Of a stretch of DNA of 64,000 nt, positions 26,999 through 37,060 are shown piece by piece (positions within the stretch are counted from its first letter, which is position 1; the number at the start of each line of letters is the position of its first letter). The stretch lies in NCBI RefSeq assembly GCF_000233455.1, contig NZ_JH376420.1, positions 2,100,634 to 2,164,633 of the forward strand, in the 5' to 3' direction. Made by a program: the position numbers and the translations under genes. The stretch is from [Clostridium] citroniae WAL-17108 (GTDB lineage Bacteria > Bacillota > Clostridia > Lachnospirales > Lachnospiraceae). The notes under the pieces were generated by a model, which saw only the letters and a program-made list of their open reading frames with translations, made no database searches and was not told the origin of the DNA.

Positions 26999-27038
26999 GT
27001 TTAATTACCTCCTAAAAAAACTGCACCCTGAAGTTTCC

Positions 27039-27881
27039 TTAAAACGTCAGAGTGCCCAGTATACGGCCATTTGCAAAGGTCTCGCTTCTGCTCATCCTGA
27101 CCATACCCTCTTCTATCCTGTAACTATTATAACCGTACTTTTCCTGGAACCGCACCTTCCCGCCTCCCACGTTATCCCCGCAAAAGGACAGGCTGTCCGC
27201 AATGTGGCAGGGACGTCCCGCGGCCAGGCCCGCGTAGTGGTGATGGGTATGGCCGCATAGGATCAGGAAGATCCCGCTGTCCCCGATCAGTTCCAACAGT
27301 CTGCCGCTTTCCGGCAGGGGCGGGATCTGCCCCTGTTCGCACAGCAGATGGTGGTGGGTTACCAGGATGGCCGGGTGGTTTCCCACTTCCTTTAAGGCAG
27401 TCCTGAGCCAGTTGAGCCGTTCCTCGTCCAACCTTCCGTCCGGAACCCCCTGAGCCGAGGTGTCAAAGGAGATCACAGCAGTCCCATCCACCCACTCCAC
27501 CTGGTGATAGGGCCGGCTGTCACAGGAACCTGCAGTTCTTTCTCCGTCCGTCCCCTCCTTTAACCACCCTTCCCTGAAGCTTTGTTTGTTATCATGGTTA
27601 CCCAATGTCACCACCAGGGGAACATCCCCGATCCGCTCCCTGATATGGTGTTTCAGGCTTCTGTAATCCTCTGCGTTCCCATCTTCCGTCAAATCGCCGG
27701 TGACAACCACCAGATCTACCGTCTCCCGGTCCCCTGCCACCCGGTCCAGGCATTCATCCAGGAAAACCGTGGGGTTCTGCATGGCGGACAGCATGTTCTG
27801 ATATCCATCTCCATTGGCGTTCCTGAACCCTTTTCCAAATTCTCTCCTGTAATGAATGTCTGACAGATGTAAAATATACAT
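27039..27881 (-). CDS. calcineurin-like metallophosphoesterase (CpdA-like, class III cyclic-nucleotide phosphodiesterase fold)
   Basis: 280 residues. All five metal motifs are visible: LHLSDIHYR, VVTGDLTEDG, LGNHDN, VTHHHL and CGHTHHH. The arrangement is that of CpdA/YfcE-type phosphodiesterases that use Fe/Mn. No signal peptide is seen, so it acts in the cytoplasm. It follows the second PhnE-type permease by 33 bases and precedes the PHP phosphatase. A diesterase followed by a monoesterase behind an importer suggests stepwise hydrolysis of an imported phosphodiester. A cyclic-nucleotide role is attractive because a Crp/Fnr regulator is divergent to this unit, but nothing here proves it. Confidence 0.88.
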   Translation of the reverse strand: MYILHLSDIHYRREFGKGFRNANGDGYQNMLSAMQNPTVFLDECLDRVAGDRETVDLVVVTGDLTEDGNAEDYRSLKHHIRERIGDVPLVVTLGNHDNKQSFREGWLKEGTDGERTAGSCDSRPYHQVEWVDGTAVISFDTSAQGVPDGRLDEERLNWLRTALKEVGNHPAILVTHHHLLCEQGQIPPLPESGRLLELIGDSGIFLILCGHTHHHYAGLAAGRPCHIADSLSFCGDNVGGGKVRFQEKYGYNSYRIEEGMVRMSRSETFANGRILGTLTF

Positions 27882-27914
27882 TTCCTATATCCTTTCCTTT
27901 TTCTGTCTCAGCCC

Positions 27915-28697
27915 CTATTTCAGCTTTTTGCGAATGTAACCTGCCAGGCTGTCAATGGCAAATACCGCCACGATCACACCGATCAGGATCACGCTCACCT
28001 TATCCCAGTTTCTGGCCTGGATGGCAAATACCAGAGGCGCTCCAATACCGCCCGCTCCTACCAGTCCCAAGGTGGTGGCGCTTCTCACCGCGATCTCAAA
28101 ATGGTTCAGTGAAAGGGAGCTGTATATGGGCATAAGCTGTGGGATCCTTGCAAAAAACATGGTCTGCCAGAACCCGGCGCCAACGGCCGTCATGGCCTCC
28201 ACCGGGCTCTCCTCCATGGCCTCCATTTCCTCGGTATACAATTTGCCCAGCATACCGATCTGATGGACGCCAATGGCCAGCACGCCTGCAAAGGGCCCTG
28301 GTCCTACCATCTTAACAAAAATAATGGCATAAACCAGCTCCGGGAATGCCCGCAGCACATTACAGACAAATTTCCCTGCCTTGGCCACCCAGGGATAGGA
28401 ACGCCACAGGTTGGATGAGCTTAAAAGCGTAATGGGAAGGGCCAGGATCGTTGCAATGGCTGTTCCCAAACATGCGATCCCCAGTGTGAGAAGCAGAAGG
28501 CTGATCAGATCCTCCCCGCTTCCGTCATAGATATATCCCCAGGCCGGCTTTGCCAGTCCCCGGAACACATCCCCTGCCATGGATGGTGAAAAATACGCCA
28601 GGCCTGAATAATCAATCCCTGCAGCGGAGTAGACCAGAACCGCCAGCACCACGGCTGCGATCACCCATTGTTTCCTTGTTCTCTTATCCGTCATCAT
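27915..28697 (-). CDS. phnE: PhnE-type ABC transporter permease, second of pair
   Basis: 260 residues with six hydrophobic segments. The ABC coupling (EAA-type) loop is AMEESPVEAMTAVGAGFWQT. The region NHFEIAVRSATTLGLVGAGGIGAPL is the characteristic PhnE C-terminal motif. It overlaps the upstream permease stop by four bases (ATGA). It belongs to a PhnD-C-E-E importer for phosphonates, phosphite or phosphate esters. No C-P lyase, phosphonatase or phosphite dehydrogenase gene is in the window, so the substrate is not fixed. Confidence 0.9.
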   Translation of the reverse strand: MMTDKRTRKQWVIAAVVLAVLVYSAAGIDYSGLAYFSPSMAGDVFRGLAKPAWGYIYDGSGEDLISLLLLTLGIACLGTAIATILALPITLLSSSNLWRSYPWVAKAGKFVCNVLRAFPELVYAIIFVKMVGPGPFAGVLAIGVHQIGMLGKLYTEEMEAMEESPVEAMTAVGAGFWQTMFFARIPQLMPIYSSLSLNHFEIAVRSATTLGLVGAGGIGAPLVFAIQARNWDKVSVILIGVIVAVFAIDSLAGYIRKKLK

Positions 28698-29473
28698 GCC
28701 AGCCTCCTTCTGATCGCCTCGCTGAGGCCGTCCACGGCCGCCACCACCACAAGGATCAGGAGAATGATGATGGACACCCTGTCGTACTGGAGCAGGGCCA
28801 GGGATGAATTAAGGATGATCCCAATTCCTCCCGCGCCCACATAACCCAATACCGCGGAGGCACGCACATTTACCTCCAGGGCATAGAAGGTATACCCGGC
28901 CACCTGGCTCATGATCTGGGGTGCCACGGACCAGAACGCAACCTGCACCTTGTTGGCCCCCACTGACACGGCAGCCTCAATAGGCCCCTCATCTATGGCT
29001 TCTATGGCCTCATACACAAGCTGGGAAACCAGACCAAAGGTAAACACGGCAATGGTCATAACGCCTGTAAACTCCCCGATCCCCACAATAGCAACCATCA
29101 GGGCTGCCAACAGCAAATTGGGTATGGTGCGTATAATGTCCAAGAAAAACCGGATCGCTGATGTAACCACACGGTTTCCCGTCACCACGGTGGTGCCTAA
29201 AAATGCCACCGGCACTGCAAACACCACCCCCAGGGCAGTTCCCACCACCGACATCTGGAGGGTGGAGATCATGGGACCGATCAGCTTGGGAATATAGGAA
29301 AAGTCAGGTTTCAGAAAGCGGGACAGGAAGCCGGACATCTGCTCCAGGTTTCCGAACACATCCAGGATATCCGCCTCTGTGACCCCAGCGCTTGCCGCAA
29401 CACACAGGCCGATCACAAGCACAATGAACAGATGCTTATACCAGTTGAAATGGATGGTATCTTTAAGCTTCAT
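28694..29473 (-). CDS. phnE: PhnE-type ABC transporter permease, first of pair
   Basis: 259 residues with about six membrane segments. The start [10 protein letters not shown] overlaps the end of the ATPase gene by 11 bases, with AAGGAAGGGG inside that gene as its ribosome site. The EAA-type loop [20 protein letters not shown] and the motif [20 protein letters not shown] mark a PhnE permease. Two non-identical permeases probably form a heterodimer, as in several Firmicutes Phn-type importers. Confidence 0.9.
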   Translation of the reverse strand: MKLKDTIHFNWYKHLFIVLVIGLCVAASAGVTEADILDVFGNLEQMSGFLSRFLKPDFSYIPKLIGPMISTLQMSVVGTALGVVFAVPVAFLGTTVVTGNRVVTSAIRFFLDIIRTIPNLLLAALMVAIVGIGEFTGVMTIAVFTFGLVSQLVYEAIEAIDEGPIEAAVSVGANKVQVAFWSVAPQIMSQVAGYTFYALEVNVRASAVLGYVGAGGIGIILNSSLALLQYDRVSIIILLILVVVAAVDGLSEAIRRRLA

Positions 29474-30236
29474 CGGCAGCCCCTTCCTTTTCACTTCCAA
29501 TATCCTTTCCGTAAATCCGTTTCAATTCTTCTGAAGTGAGTTCTGCCGGGGTCCCGTCAAAAATAACCCTGCCCGCCTGGAACCCCAGGATCCTGCCTGC
29601 AAACTCCTTTGCCAGCTCCACGGAATGGATGTTGATGATCACTGTCTTTTTCATATTCCGGTTGATCTGTCTCAGGTCTTCCAGGATCTTTCTTGTGGTC
29701 ACCGGATCCAGGGATGCCACCGGCTCATCCGCAAGGATGATATCCGCCTGCTGCACCAGGGTCCTGGCAATGGATACACGCTGCTGCTGCCCGCCGGAAA
29801 GCTCATCACTCCTGGAGTGGAGCTTGTCTAAAAGCCCCACCTTTTCCAGTGCCTCACTGGCCAGCCTGTAATCTTCTTTGGAAAATATTCCCAGAATGCT
29901 CTTCCAGGTTGGATAATATCCCAGCCGCCCTGAAAGGACATTCTTTTGCACCGTGCTCCTCTTTACCAGATTAAATGTCTGGGAAATCATGCCGATATGA
30001 CGCCGGATGACCCTTAGCTGTTTTTTCCCTGCCCTGGTTACCGAGACATCGTTGATACGTATATCCCCTTCCGTAATATCATGCAGACGGTTGATGGAAC
30101 GCAGGAATGTACTTTTCCCAGCGCCGCTGAGGCCGATCACCGCCACCAGCTCGCCATCTCCAATGGACAGGTCCACCTGGTCCAGCCCCTTTACGCCGTT
30201 GCTGTATATTTTGGAAACATGTTCAAATATAATCAT
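29463..30236 (-). CDS. phnC: PhnC-type ABC transporter ATPase
   Basis: 257 residues. Walker A is GLSGAGKST, the Q-loop is [11 protein letters not shown], the signature is LSGGQQQR, Walker B is IILADEP and the switch His is in VIINIHSV. The N terminus [20 protein letters not shown] is typical of phosphonate-type ATPases. The start MIIFEHV fits the family and has AAAGGGA upstream. It lies 23 bases after the binding-protein gene. Confidence 0.93.
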   Translation of the reverse strand: MIIFEHVSKIYSNGVKGLDQVDLSIGDGELVAVIGLSGAGKSTFLRSINRLHDITEGDIRINDVSVTRAGKKQLRVIRRHIGMISQTFNLVKRSTVQKNVLSGRLGYYPTWKSILGIFSKEDYRLASEALEKVGLLDKLHSRSDELSGGQQQRVSIARTLVQQADIILADEPVASLDPVTTRKILEDLRQINRNMKKTVIINIHSVELAKEFAGRILGFQAGRVIFDGTPAELTSEELKRIYGKDIGSEKEGAADEA

Positions 30237-30259
30237 AACGCGTCCCTTTCCATCCAACC

Positions 30260-31177
30260 TTACTCAGCTGCTTTTGCCGTATAGTCCTTTACCGTATCAT
30301 ACACAGAGTCATTTGCTTCCTCATATCCCTTGTGGTTCCATAAGGACATGGCCTCCTGGCCTGCTTCATCATCTTTCATGTTCAGGAACACTTCCTTGAC
30401 CTTTTCCTTTAATTCCGGCTCCATATCTGTCTGGACCGCAATGGCGTCATTGGGAATGTCCCCTTCCGTGAGGTAGAGGACCCTTAAGTCCTTCAGCAGG
30501 TCATGATCTGAAAACTTGGACGCAAACACGTTCCTGGCGCCCTCAAAGACAAAGCACGCATCCTGCTGCCCGCTTAAGACAGCGGTCATCTCACTTGGGA
30601 TATCATTGACCGTGGTGAGGGTGCAGTCCTTGGTTGGGTCAATTCCCAGATCCTTCATCTCCGCAACCGGATAAATATAACCGCTGGCCGAATTGGGGCT
30701 TAATGTGGCGATTCTTTTGCCCTTTAGATCCTCCAGTGTCTGAAGGTCACTGTCTGCCTTTACCAGCACCTCTCCCTTAAAGGTTCCACTGAGCTTTCCC
30801 TCCTCAGGAAGGCCTGTCTCATGGCTGTAAGCTCCCAGCTGTGAGGTCAGGATCGCCTGCGCCGCTTTCTGATCCCTGGCCTGCACATAGGCGGCCGGAG
30901 GCATGATCCCGATATCCACCTTTCCTGAAGCCATGGCTTCCACAATGGTGGAATAATCAGTGGCCAGTGTTACATTTACTTTACATCCCAGCTTTTCAGA
31001 CAGGTATTCTGCAAAGGGTTTTGCCTTTGCCTCCATGGAACCGTCATTATTGGTGGGTACAAACTGAACATTTAACTCCTTTGCCCCGGCAGATGCCTCT
31101 TTTTTACCGCCGCATCCGGCCAGCGCCAGCAGGCTTAACCCCAATGCTAATGTACAGACCACAACTTTCTTTTTCAT
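30260..31177 (-). CDS. phnD: PhnD-type substrate-binding lipoprotein
   Basis: 305 residues. The start [13 protein letters not shown] begins a lipoprotein signal with lipobox LAGC near residue 21; longer in-frame starts lack it. The mature part shows the PhnD pattern: [58 protein letters not shown] and [13 protein letters not shown]. It captures a phosphonate, phosphite or phosphate ester outside the membrane. It is the first gene of the unit, behind a promoter at 31284-31311 with a Crp-like site upstream. Confidence 0.93.
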   Translation of the reverse strand: MKKKVVVCTLALGLSLLALAGCGGKKEASAGAKELNVQFVPTNNDGSMEAKAKPFAEYLSEKLGCKVNVTLATDYSTIVEAMASGKVDIGIMPPAAYVQARDQKAAQAILTSQLGAYSHETGLPEEGKLSGTFKGEVLVKADSDLQTLEDLKGKRIATLSPNSASGYIYPVAEMKDLGIDPTKDCTLTTVNDIPSEMTAVLSGQQDACFVFEGARNVFASKFSDHDLLKDLRVLYLTEGDIPNDAIAVQTDMEPELKEKVKEVFLNMKDDEAGQEAMSLWNHKGYEEANDSVYDTVKDYTAKAAE

Positions 31178-31283
31178 GTCCCTGTTTCTCCTTTCGATGA
31201 TACCGCTGTTTTCTTTGTCTGTTACCACTCCCAGCGCACAGGGGAACACACGGTTGTGCACTGAGGGCATATGAATCATAAAA

Positions 31284-31311
31284 AGTATACCAGACTGATT
31301 TCCCATTGCAA
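31284..31311 (-). promoter_or_regulatory. promoter of the phnDCEE unit
   Basis: On the minus strand TTGCAA (31306-31311) and TATACT (31284-31289) are 16 bases apart, giving a leader of about 100 bases. The -35 is directly preceded by a TGAC-N4-GTCA palindrome. Confidence 0.65.
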
Positions 31312-31313
31312 AA

Positions 31314-31325
31314 TGACCTATGTCA
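31314..31325. promoter_or_regulatory. Crp/Fnr-type operator between phnD and the regulator gene
   Basis: TGAC-CTAT-GTCA is flanked by A/T tracts. Its centre lies about 42 bases upstream of the predicted phnD start of transcription, the classical class II activation distance. For the divergent regulator gene it would lie between the -35 region and the TATAAT at 31333-31338, which suits autorepression. Confidence 0.6.
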
Positions 31326-31454
31326 CATTTTGTATAATGTTTACTTACATTTTACGCCAATTTTCCAAAAAACCGCCTCCCGCTCTTGCGGCAGACCGAA
31401 ACCTTGACTATAATGGGAGAGGAAAGGCCATCAGGCGGCAGAGGGAGGACTGAC

Positions 31455-32156
31455 ATGAGACGGGAGTATGATGAAGAAAAACTGCATTCTTATATCCGGG
31501 ACAACCATCTTGAAAACTATATGTCCGCTGATATTTTCACCATCTCAGAACTGCTCCTGTTTGATAAAAATGATTATCTTGTGCAGGCCGGATATCCCGC
31601 CGACTACCTGTGTTTCCTTGTAAGCGGAGAGGTCATCATCTCCTCCTGCTCCACCAATGACAAGAGTACCTGCATCAGCTACTGCCGTCAGTTTACCATT
31701 ATCGGCGAAGCCGCCTCCCTGTGGCAGATGGCGCCCTGCCGCAGCGTCAAAGCCCTGACCCGGTGCACCTGTATCGGCATCAACCTGACCAAACACCGCC
31801 AGATTCTGTTAAACGATCTTTTGTTCCTGCAGAATATATGCCAGATCCTTACCTGCAAGCTGAACTCTGAGAACGAACTGTCCCAGACCTTGTCGGAACC
31901 GCTGGAGGTACGGCTCTCCCGTTTTGTCCTTACCTATTCCGTCAACCAGATCTTTACATTTCAGCTGACCAACTGCGCGGATATCCTTAACACCAGCTAC
32001 CGCCACTTGCTGCGGATGTTAAAATGCTTCTGCGCCATGGGCGTCCTGGAAAAAGCCAGAAACTGTTATGTGATCGTGGACAGGAAACGGCTGGAGGAGA
32101 TCGCAAACGGAACCCTTGTGATCGGAAATCCCCAGGGAGGGGAACCGGTCTCCTAA
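31455..32156 (+). CDS. Crp/Fnr-family transcriptional regulator (YeiL-like)
   Basis: 233 residues. The start has GGGAGG six bases upstream. Residues about 25-130 are a cyclic-nucleotide-binding-like barrel (YLVQAGYPADYLCFLVSGEV), and residues about 150-225 a helix-turn-helix (CADILNTSYRHLLRMLKCF). The pattern resembles YeiL rather than classical Crp: no RxA phosphate-binding cassette is seen where cAMP would sit. There are ten or more cysteines, some in the barrel (SSCSTND, YCRQF, APCRS, TRCTC), so a redox or iron-sulfur cofactor is possible. It is transcribed away from the phn-type importer, and the shared region holds a Crp-like site. Confidence 0.88.
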   Translation: MRREYDEEKLHSYIRDNHLENYMSADIFTISELLLFDKNDYLVQAGYPADYLCFLVSGEVIISSCSTNDKSTCISYCRQFTIIGEAASLWQMAPCRSVKALTRCTCIGINLTKHRQILLNDLLFLQNICQILTCKLNSENELSQTLSEPLEVRLSRFVLTYSVNQIFTFQLTNCADILNTSYRHLLRMLKCFCAMGVLEKARNCYVIVDRKRLEEIANGTLVIGNPQGGEPVS

Positions 32157-32185
32157 AGCGCGGCGGTATAATACCCATATAAAAA

Positions 32186-32231
32186 ATGCCCTAAAACCTC
32201 AGAATCTTATATTCTTACGGTTTTAGGGCAT
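32186..32231. terminator. bidirectional terminator between the Crp/Fnr gene and rny
   Basis: ATGCCCTAAAACC pairs perfectly with GGTTTTAGGGCAT over a 20-base loop, with an A-run before and a T-rich stretch after. Confidence 0.9.
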
Positions 32232-32251
32232 TATCTTTGTTTTCTAATTCA

Positions 32252-33802
32252 CTACTTCGCGTAGTCGGTAACCCGGCTCTCACGTATTACATTGACTTTA
32301 ATCTGTCCCGGATACTCAAGCTCGTCCTCAATTCGCTTCGAAACATCTCTTGCCAGCAATATCATATCGTCATCGCTGATCTGCTCCGGAACAACCATGA
32401 TACGAACCTCACGGCCTGCCTGAATAGCAAAAGACTTGTCCACTCCCTTAAAGGAGTTGGTGATATCTTCTAATTGTTTTAATCTGTTTGTATATGTCTC
32501 CAATGTCTCACGTCTTGCACCAGGTCTAGCAGCAGATATGGTATCAGCTGCCTGAACAATGCAGGAGATGAGGTTGGTGGGTTCAACATCGCCATGATGG
32601 GATTCCACTGCGTTCAGCACGGTTGCGGACTCTTTGTACTTCTTACAAAGATCTGCTCCCAGCTGTACATGTGTACCTTCCATATCATGGTCAACGGATT
32701 TACCGATGTCATGTAATAAACCGGCACGTTTTGCTAAACGTACATCCACTCCAAGTTCCGATGCCAGAAGTCCTGACAGCTGGGACACTTCAATGGAATG
32801 CTTAAGGGCATTCTGTCCATAGCTTGTCCTGAACTTCATCTTACCAAGTAACTTAACCAGTTCGGGGTGAATTCCATGGATACCAACCTCAAGACAGGCG
32901 GCTTCGCCTTCTTCCCTCATGTTGTTCTCCACTTCTTTCTGTGCCTTCTCTACCATTTCCTCAATTCTGGCCGGATGAATACGTCCGTCCACAATCAAAC
33001 GCTCCAATGCAATTCTTGCAACTTCTCTACGTATTGGATCAAATCCGGATAACACAACTGCCTCCGGGGTATCGTCGATAATCAATTCCACACCAGTCAG
33101 GGTCTCCAAAGTACGGATATTGCGGCCCTCACGTCCGATGATGCGTCCTTTCATCTCGTCATTGGGAAGCTGTACAACAGAAACTGTTGTCTCGGCCACA
33201 TGATCCGCGGCACAGCGCTGTATGGCTGTCACCACCAGATCCCTGGCCTTCTTGTCAGCTTCTTCTCTTGCCTTGTTTTCAAGTTCCTTAATTAATTTAG
33301 CAGTGTCATGTTTTACATCTTCTTCAACAGATTTTAAAAGATATTCTTTTGCTTGTTCGGAGGTTAGACCGGATATCCGTTCCAGTTCCTGTATCCCCTG
33401 CTCATACTGGGCTTCCACTTCAGCTGTGCGCTTACTGAGAACATTTTCCCTTCTGACCAGGTCAGCCTCCTTCTTTTCCAGGGCATCTGCCTTTTTCTCA
33501 ACGTTTTCTTCTTTGCTTAATACACGTTTTTCATAACGTTGAAGTTCCGCTCTTCTTTCCTTGGTTTCCTTCTCTAATTCATTTTTCGTCTTTAAAGATT
33601 CTTCCTTGGCTTCCAGGAGAGCTTCTCGCTTCTTTGTCTCTGCGGTTTTTAATGCTTCATCTATTATTTCCCTTGATTTCTCTTCTGCACTTCCTACTTT
33701 GCTGTCGTACTGCTTACGCTCATAGTTACGTGCTGCAAACCAAGTAATAATAGCCACAATTATCATAGCGATAATCATCATAGGGACCATTATCTCTGAC
33801 AC
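32252..33802 (-). CDS. rny: ribonuclease Y
   Basis: 516 residues, the usual length. The likely start is GTG seven bases after GGAGG; an ATG four codons later is possible. Residues about 5-22 form a membrane anchor, 30-195 a long coiled coil rich in Glu/Lys ([20 protein letters not shown]). A KH domain follows ([20 protein letters not shown]), then the catalytic HD domain with [10 protein letters not shown] and [13 protein letters not shown]. It starts mRNA decay at the inner face of the membrane. Its own promoter is at 33851-33879. Confidence 0.98.
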   Translation of the reverse strand: MSEIMVPMMIIAMIIVAIITWFAARNYERKQYDSKVGSAEEKSREIIDEALKTAETKKREALLEAKEESLKTKNELEKETKERRAELQRYEKRVLSKEENVEKKADALEKKEADLVRRENVLSKRTAEVEAQYEQGIQELERISGLTSEQAKEYLLKSVEEDVKHDTAKLIKELENKAREEADKKARDLVVTAIQRCAADHVAETTVSVVQLPNDEMKGRIIGREGRNIRTLETLTGVELIIDDTPEAVVLSGFDPIRREVARIALERLIVDGRIHPARIEEMVEKAQKEVENNMREEGEAACLEVGIHGIHPELVKLLGKMKFRTSYGQNALKHSIEVSQLSGLLASELGVDVRLAKRAGLLHDIGKSVDHDMEGTHVQLGADLCKKYKESATVLNAVESHHGDVEPTNLISCIVQAADTISAARPGARRETLETYTNRLKQLEDITNSFKGVDKSFAIQAGREVRIMVVPEQISDDDMILLARDVSKRIEDELEYPGQIKVNVIRESRVTDYAK

Positions 33803-33850
33803 AGGAGCACCTCCTTATTTAATTTTCATTGTACTAACTACAACGTATTA

Positions 33851-33879
33851 ATTTTATACTTTTTTCAGAATTATGTCAA
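33851..33879 (-). promoter_or_regulatory. sigma-A promoter of rny
   Basis: TTGACA (33874-33879) and TAAAAT (33851-33856) are 17 bases apart on the minus strand, about 50 bases before the rny start. Confidence 0.7.
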
Positions 33880-33927
33880 GTATCTTCCCTCTATTTTCCC
33901 GTTAATACAGTCAATATAGACAAATTT

Positions 33928-34554
33928 TCAGTCCTGCCAATTCTGGTCCATATGGTCCGTTAATTCCCGTATAACTCGGTTGATTATCTCATAAGAATAC
34001 CCTTTTCTGCCTAAATAGGCAGATAATCGGCCCTTTTCCTCATATGAAATCTCTCTTTTCCCCCTCAAACGCTTGCACAAAAGCTGTCTGGCGCTTTCCT
34101 CATCATCCACTTTGGATTGTGAAAAAGCCTCCTCAATATACTCCTGGCACACTCCTTTTTGCTGCAGATCATAGACCAGCTGCCTGCGGCTCTTCTTCTC
34201 ACCATAGGATCGGATATAGCTGTCTGCATAGTCCCTGTCATTAATAAAACCATACTCCTTCAGGAAATTCATGGCATAATCCACCGCATCTTCGGGGTAT
34301 CCGCAATCGGAAAGCTTTTTTTTCATCCAGGATTCTGTCTTGCCTGAGGATTTAAGCAGATATAGGGCGCGCTCCTTAGCCCGCCCTAATAATACCTCAT
34401 CCAGGATCCTGCGGTAAACCGCTTCCTCCAGTTCCTTTCCCTCTTCTATGCCAAACCGTTCCACCTCACCTCTGTATAAAACAAAGGCAAAGCCTTCCTC
34501 AAGGAAGACTTTGCTCTTTTTCTTATCTACAGGGGTGATGGATGTGACCATCAT
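33928..34554 (-). CDS. recX: RecX regulatory protein
   Basis: 208 residues made of three-helix repeats: [40 protein letters not shown], then [20 protein letters not shown] and [20 protein letters not shown]. RecX binds RecA filaments and limits recombination activity. It overlaps the recA stop by four bases (ATGA), so it is translated by coupling and co-regulated with recA by LexA. The first 50 residues ([20 protein letters not shown]) are the usual Firmicutes extension. Confidence 0.95.
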   Translation of the reverse strand: MMVTSITPVDKKKSKVFLEEGFAFVLYRGEVERFGIEEGKELEEAVYRRILDEVLLGRAKERALYLLKSSGKTESWMKKKLSDCGYPEDAVDYAMNFLKEYGFINDRDYADSYIRSYGEKKSRRQLVYDLQQKGVCQEYIEEAFSQSKVDDEESARQLLCKRLRGKREISYEEKGRLSAYLGRKGYSYEIINRVIRELTDHMDQNWQD

Positions 34555-35687
34555 ACCAGCCCGGGAGCATCTTCGGTCTTAGCTCCCTCCGGTGCCTTGG
34601 TCTTCAAGGTCTTGGCAGCTGCATTCTCAGCCGCCTCCATAGCTTCTTCGGCTCCCGGCAGCTCATATCTGGCCCTTACCTTTGCCTCCACCTCAGCCAT
34701 CATGGCCGGGTTATCCGCCAGGTACTGCTTGGAGTTCTCACGGCCCTGTCCAATCTTGGCACCGCCGTAGGCAAACCAGGCACCGCTCTTCTCTATGATA
34801 TTCTCCTTAACTGCCAGGTCCAGGATATCTCCTTCCTTGGAAATGCCCTTGCCAAACATGATATCAAATTCAGCTTCCTTAAACGGAGGCGCGATCTTAT
34901 TCTTAACCACCTTTACCCGGACACGGTTGCCGGTCACTTCCCCGCCCTGCTTTAAGGTTTCGATCCTGCGCACATCCAGACGCACGGATGAGTAAAACTT
35001 CAGGGCACGTCCGCCAGTGGTGGTCTCCGGGTTGCCAAACATAACCCCTACCTTCTCACGGAGCTGGTTGATGAAAATAACAATACAGTTGGACTTGCTG
35101 ATAACAGCAGTCAGCTTACGGAGGGCCTGGGACATCAGTCTTGCCTGGAGGCCAACATGGGAATCACCCATCTCTCCATCGATCTCCGCCTTGGGAACCA
35201 GGGCAGCCACGGAGTCCACGATCACAATATCAACGGCGCCGGAACGCACCATGGTCTCAGTGATCTCCAGGGCCTGCTCTCCGTTATCAGGCTGGGATAT
35301 GTACAGGTTATCAATATCCACGCCGATATTCCTTGCGTACACGGGATCCAGGGCATGCTCCGCATCGATAAAGCCGGCAATCCCTCCCCTCTTCTGAACC
35401 TCCGCCACCATGTGCAGCGCAACCGTGGTCTTACCGGAGGACTCCGGTCCGTAAACCTCTATGATCCTTCCCTTGGGAACACCGCCCAAGCCCAGGGCAA
35501 TGTCCAGGCTGATGGAGCCGGTGGGAACTGTCTCGATATTCATATTAGCCCTGGAATCCCCCAGCTTCATCACGGATCCCTTGCCATATGCTTTCTCTAT
35601 CTGTGTCAGGGCCGCATCAAGGGCCTTTAACTTCTCTTCTTTATTCATATCTCTGTTGATTATATTACTTTTCTCTTCTCTGGCCAT
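34551..35687 (-). CDS. recA: recombinase RecA
   Basis: 378 residues from MAREEKSN, chosen because GGAGG lies five bases upstream; a longer in-frame reading runs back through the promoter. Walker A is GPESSGKTT, Walker B lies in [11 protein letters not shown], loop L1 is [17 protein letters not shown] and L2 lies around [18 protein letters not shown]. It catalyses strand exchange and LexA self-cleavage. The C terminus is Ala/Glu rich ([20 protein letters not shown]) and acidic, as usual. Confidence 0.99.
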   Translation of the reverse strand: MAREEKSNIINRDMNKEEKLKALDAALTQIEKAYGKGSVMKLGDSRANMNIETVPTGSISLDIALGLGGVPKGRIIEVYGPESSGKTTVALHMVAEVQKRGGIAGFIDAEHALDPVYARNIGVDIDNLYISQPDNGEQALEITETMVRSGAVDIVIVDSVAALVPKAEIDGEMGDSHVGLQARLMSQALRKLTAVISKSNCIVIFINQLREKVGVMFGNPETTTGGRALKFYSSVRLDVRRIETLKQGGEVTGNRVRVKVVKNKIAPPFKEAEFDIMFGKGISKEGDILDLAVKENIIEKSGAWFAYGGAKIGQGRENSKQYLADNPAMMAEVEAKVRARYELPGAEEAMEAAENAAAKTLKTKAPEGAKTEDAPGLV

Positions 35688-35701
35688 CATATCCTCCAAT
35701 G

Positions 35702-35714
35702 CGAACAAATGTTC
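35702..35714. promoter_or_regulatory. lexA box: LexA (SOS) box of recA
   Basis: CGAACAAATGTTC fits the Gram-positive LexA consensus CGAAC-N4-GTTCG except for the last base. It lies just downstream of the recA start of transcription and upstream of the ribosome site, where bound LexA would block transcription. Confidence 0.85.
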
Positions 35715-35727
35715 TCTAACAGTTACA

Positions 35728-35756
35728 ATCATAGTATAATTCAATGAAAATGTCAA
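35728..35756 (-). promoter_or_regulatory. sigma-A promoter of recA-recX
   Basis: TTGACA (35751-35756) and TATGAT (35728-35733) are separated by 17 bases on the minus strand. Confidence 0.8.
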
Positions 35757-36016
35757 CCACTATTTTCCCGGGATTCCCCCTTTCCACGCTGTTCTTTCCT
35801 TGTGAGTACCGGGCGAACCGCCCCTTCACAGGTGCCTGTGCATGCACCCAACAGACCGCGCCGCGGCGCAGACCAAAGCTGTCGCAGGTAGATGCCTGCG
35901 GAAGTAGTTTTAGGATAGCATAGAAAGGAAGGTTTGGCAACAGGAAGGTTTGGCGGCAGGAAGGCAGCAGGGTTCCTCTGCCTGTCTGCATCCGCCTGTC
36001 CCTTTTGGCTCTCGCC

Positions 36017-37060
36017 TTAGCGGTTGCCGGAAAGAATGCGGTATAGTCCGGGTGAAAAGCGGGTCAGGACTTTTACCAGCAGGGTATTGATGGCTACCAT
36101 CATAAGGGGCATGAAAAAGTAGGCAGCCAGCGCGGAGGCCGGGTGAGAAGGCAGGATCAGGGCTCCTGCCTTGTTAAAAAGGCGGACCCAGGCAAAGTGG
36201 ATGGCATAGAGGAAAAAATTATGCTTCATCCACTCCCCGGCCAGGGGAAGGGGGAGAACCGCCAGGACGGACCAGACAGCGGCAACGCCCCATACCCGGT
36301 ACAGGACGATCGCAAGAGCCCTGCCATGCAGAAGGCTTCCCGGAAGGGACAAAAAAATGAGCAAAAGCAGGGCAGAACCCAGGAGGGCAAACAGCTTTCC
36401 GGCGTGTGCCGGGCGTGCTTCAGCCCCTGCCCCCCATGCAGTGCGGTGAAGGCTTATATAGGCGGCAATGCAGAAATAGAACAGGGCATCCATGTTCAGG
36501 TGCGGAAAATCCCAGCCTTTCCACAGGGCAAAGGCGATCAGGAGCAGGGCCGCTCCCCCGGTCAGAGTCCGTCTAAAAACAGGATAGATAACAGGGGCCA
36601 GGGCAATGAGGATAAGGAGCTGGTACAAGTACCAGAATACGGGATTATAAGCGTAGTTTATAAGGGCATCCAGAAGGTTGGGCAGGTTAAAGGGAATGGG
36701 AGGTTTTCCTATGAGGCCGTGTATTGCCGGTATATGGGTGACTGCCACATACCCTGCATAATACAAAAAATTCCAAAGCAGATAGGGAATTAGGATGCTT
36801 TGAATGCGGGATCTCCATTTGGCGGCCAGAAGGGACCACTGAAAATTGCGGTAGAACAGATAGGAAGACACCATGAAAAAGCCGGGCACTGCGATCTGTC
36901 CCAGGTCTTCGCCCAGAATACGTTCCAGACGGCCCGCACGGGCAGCGGCCTCTGTGGCTCCCAGGTATAACTCTGCATTAAACGAATGCACCCATATGAC
37001 AAGGATACTGAACAGAAATGTGATCCAGTAGATCCGGTTGCGAAACTGCCTGTCTTCCAT
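36017..37060 (-). CDS. acyltransferase-3-family membrane protein
   Basis: 347 residues with about ten hydrophobic segments. The start MEDRQFRNRI has GGGGAGG nine bases upstream; a longer reading frame lacks a site. The N terminus RIYWITFLFSILVIWVHSFN contains the catalytic-type His of the family in VIWVHSFN, and IAVPGFFMVSSYLFYRN is the usual second motif. Such proteins O-acetylate or O-succinylate surface polysaccharides or lipids; the acceptor here is unknown. It is flanked by recA and prs but shows no functional link to them. It is 279 bases past prs, so its own promoter is expected in that gap. Confidence 0.88.
   Translation of the reverse strand: MEDRQFRNRIYWITFLFSILVIWVHSFNAELYLGATEAAARAGRLERILGEDLGQIAVPGFFMVSSYLFYRNFQWSLLAAKWRSRIQSILIPYLLWNFLYYAGYVAVTHIPAIHGLIGKPPIPFNLPNLLDALINYAYNPVFWYLYQLLILIALAPVIYPVFRRTLTGGAALLLIAFALWKGWDFPHLNMDALFYFCIAAYISLHRTAWGAGAEARPAHAGKLFALLGSALLLLIFLSLPGSLLHGRALAIVLYRVWGVAAVWSVLAVLPLPLAGEWMKHNFFLYAIHFAWVRLFNKAGALILPSHPASALAAYFFMPLMMVAINTLLVKVLTRFSPGLYRILSGNR

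Larger units (their letters stand above)
35688..36016. other. intergenic region upstream of recA
   Basis: The recA-proximal 70 bases hold the promoter and LexA box. The rest is GC-rich with a CACAGGTGCCTGTG inverted repeat (35827-35840) and a twofold tandem AGGAAGGTTTGGC near 35929-35955. No gene was accepted here. Confidence 0.6.

Noticed and set aside
35716..35991. 91-codon frame over the recA upstream region
   Set aside because: It covers the recA promoter and a repeat-rich stretch; the composition (Pro/Leu/Cys with no pattern) looks non-coding.
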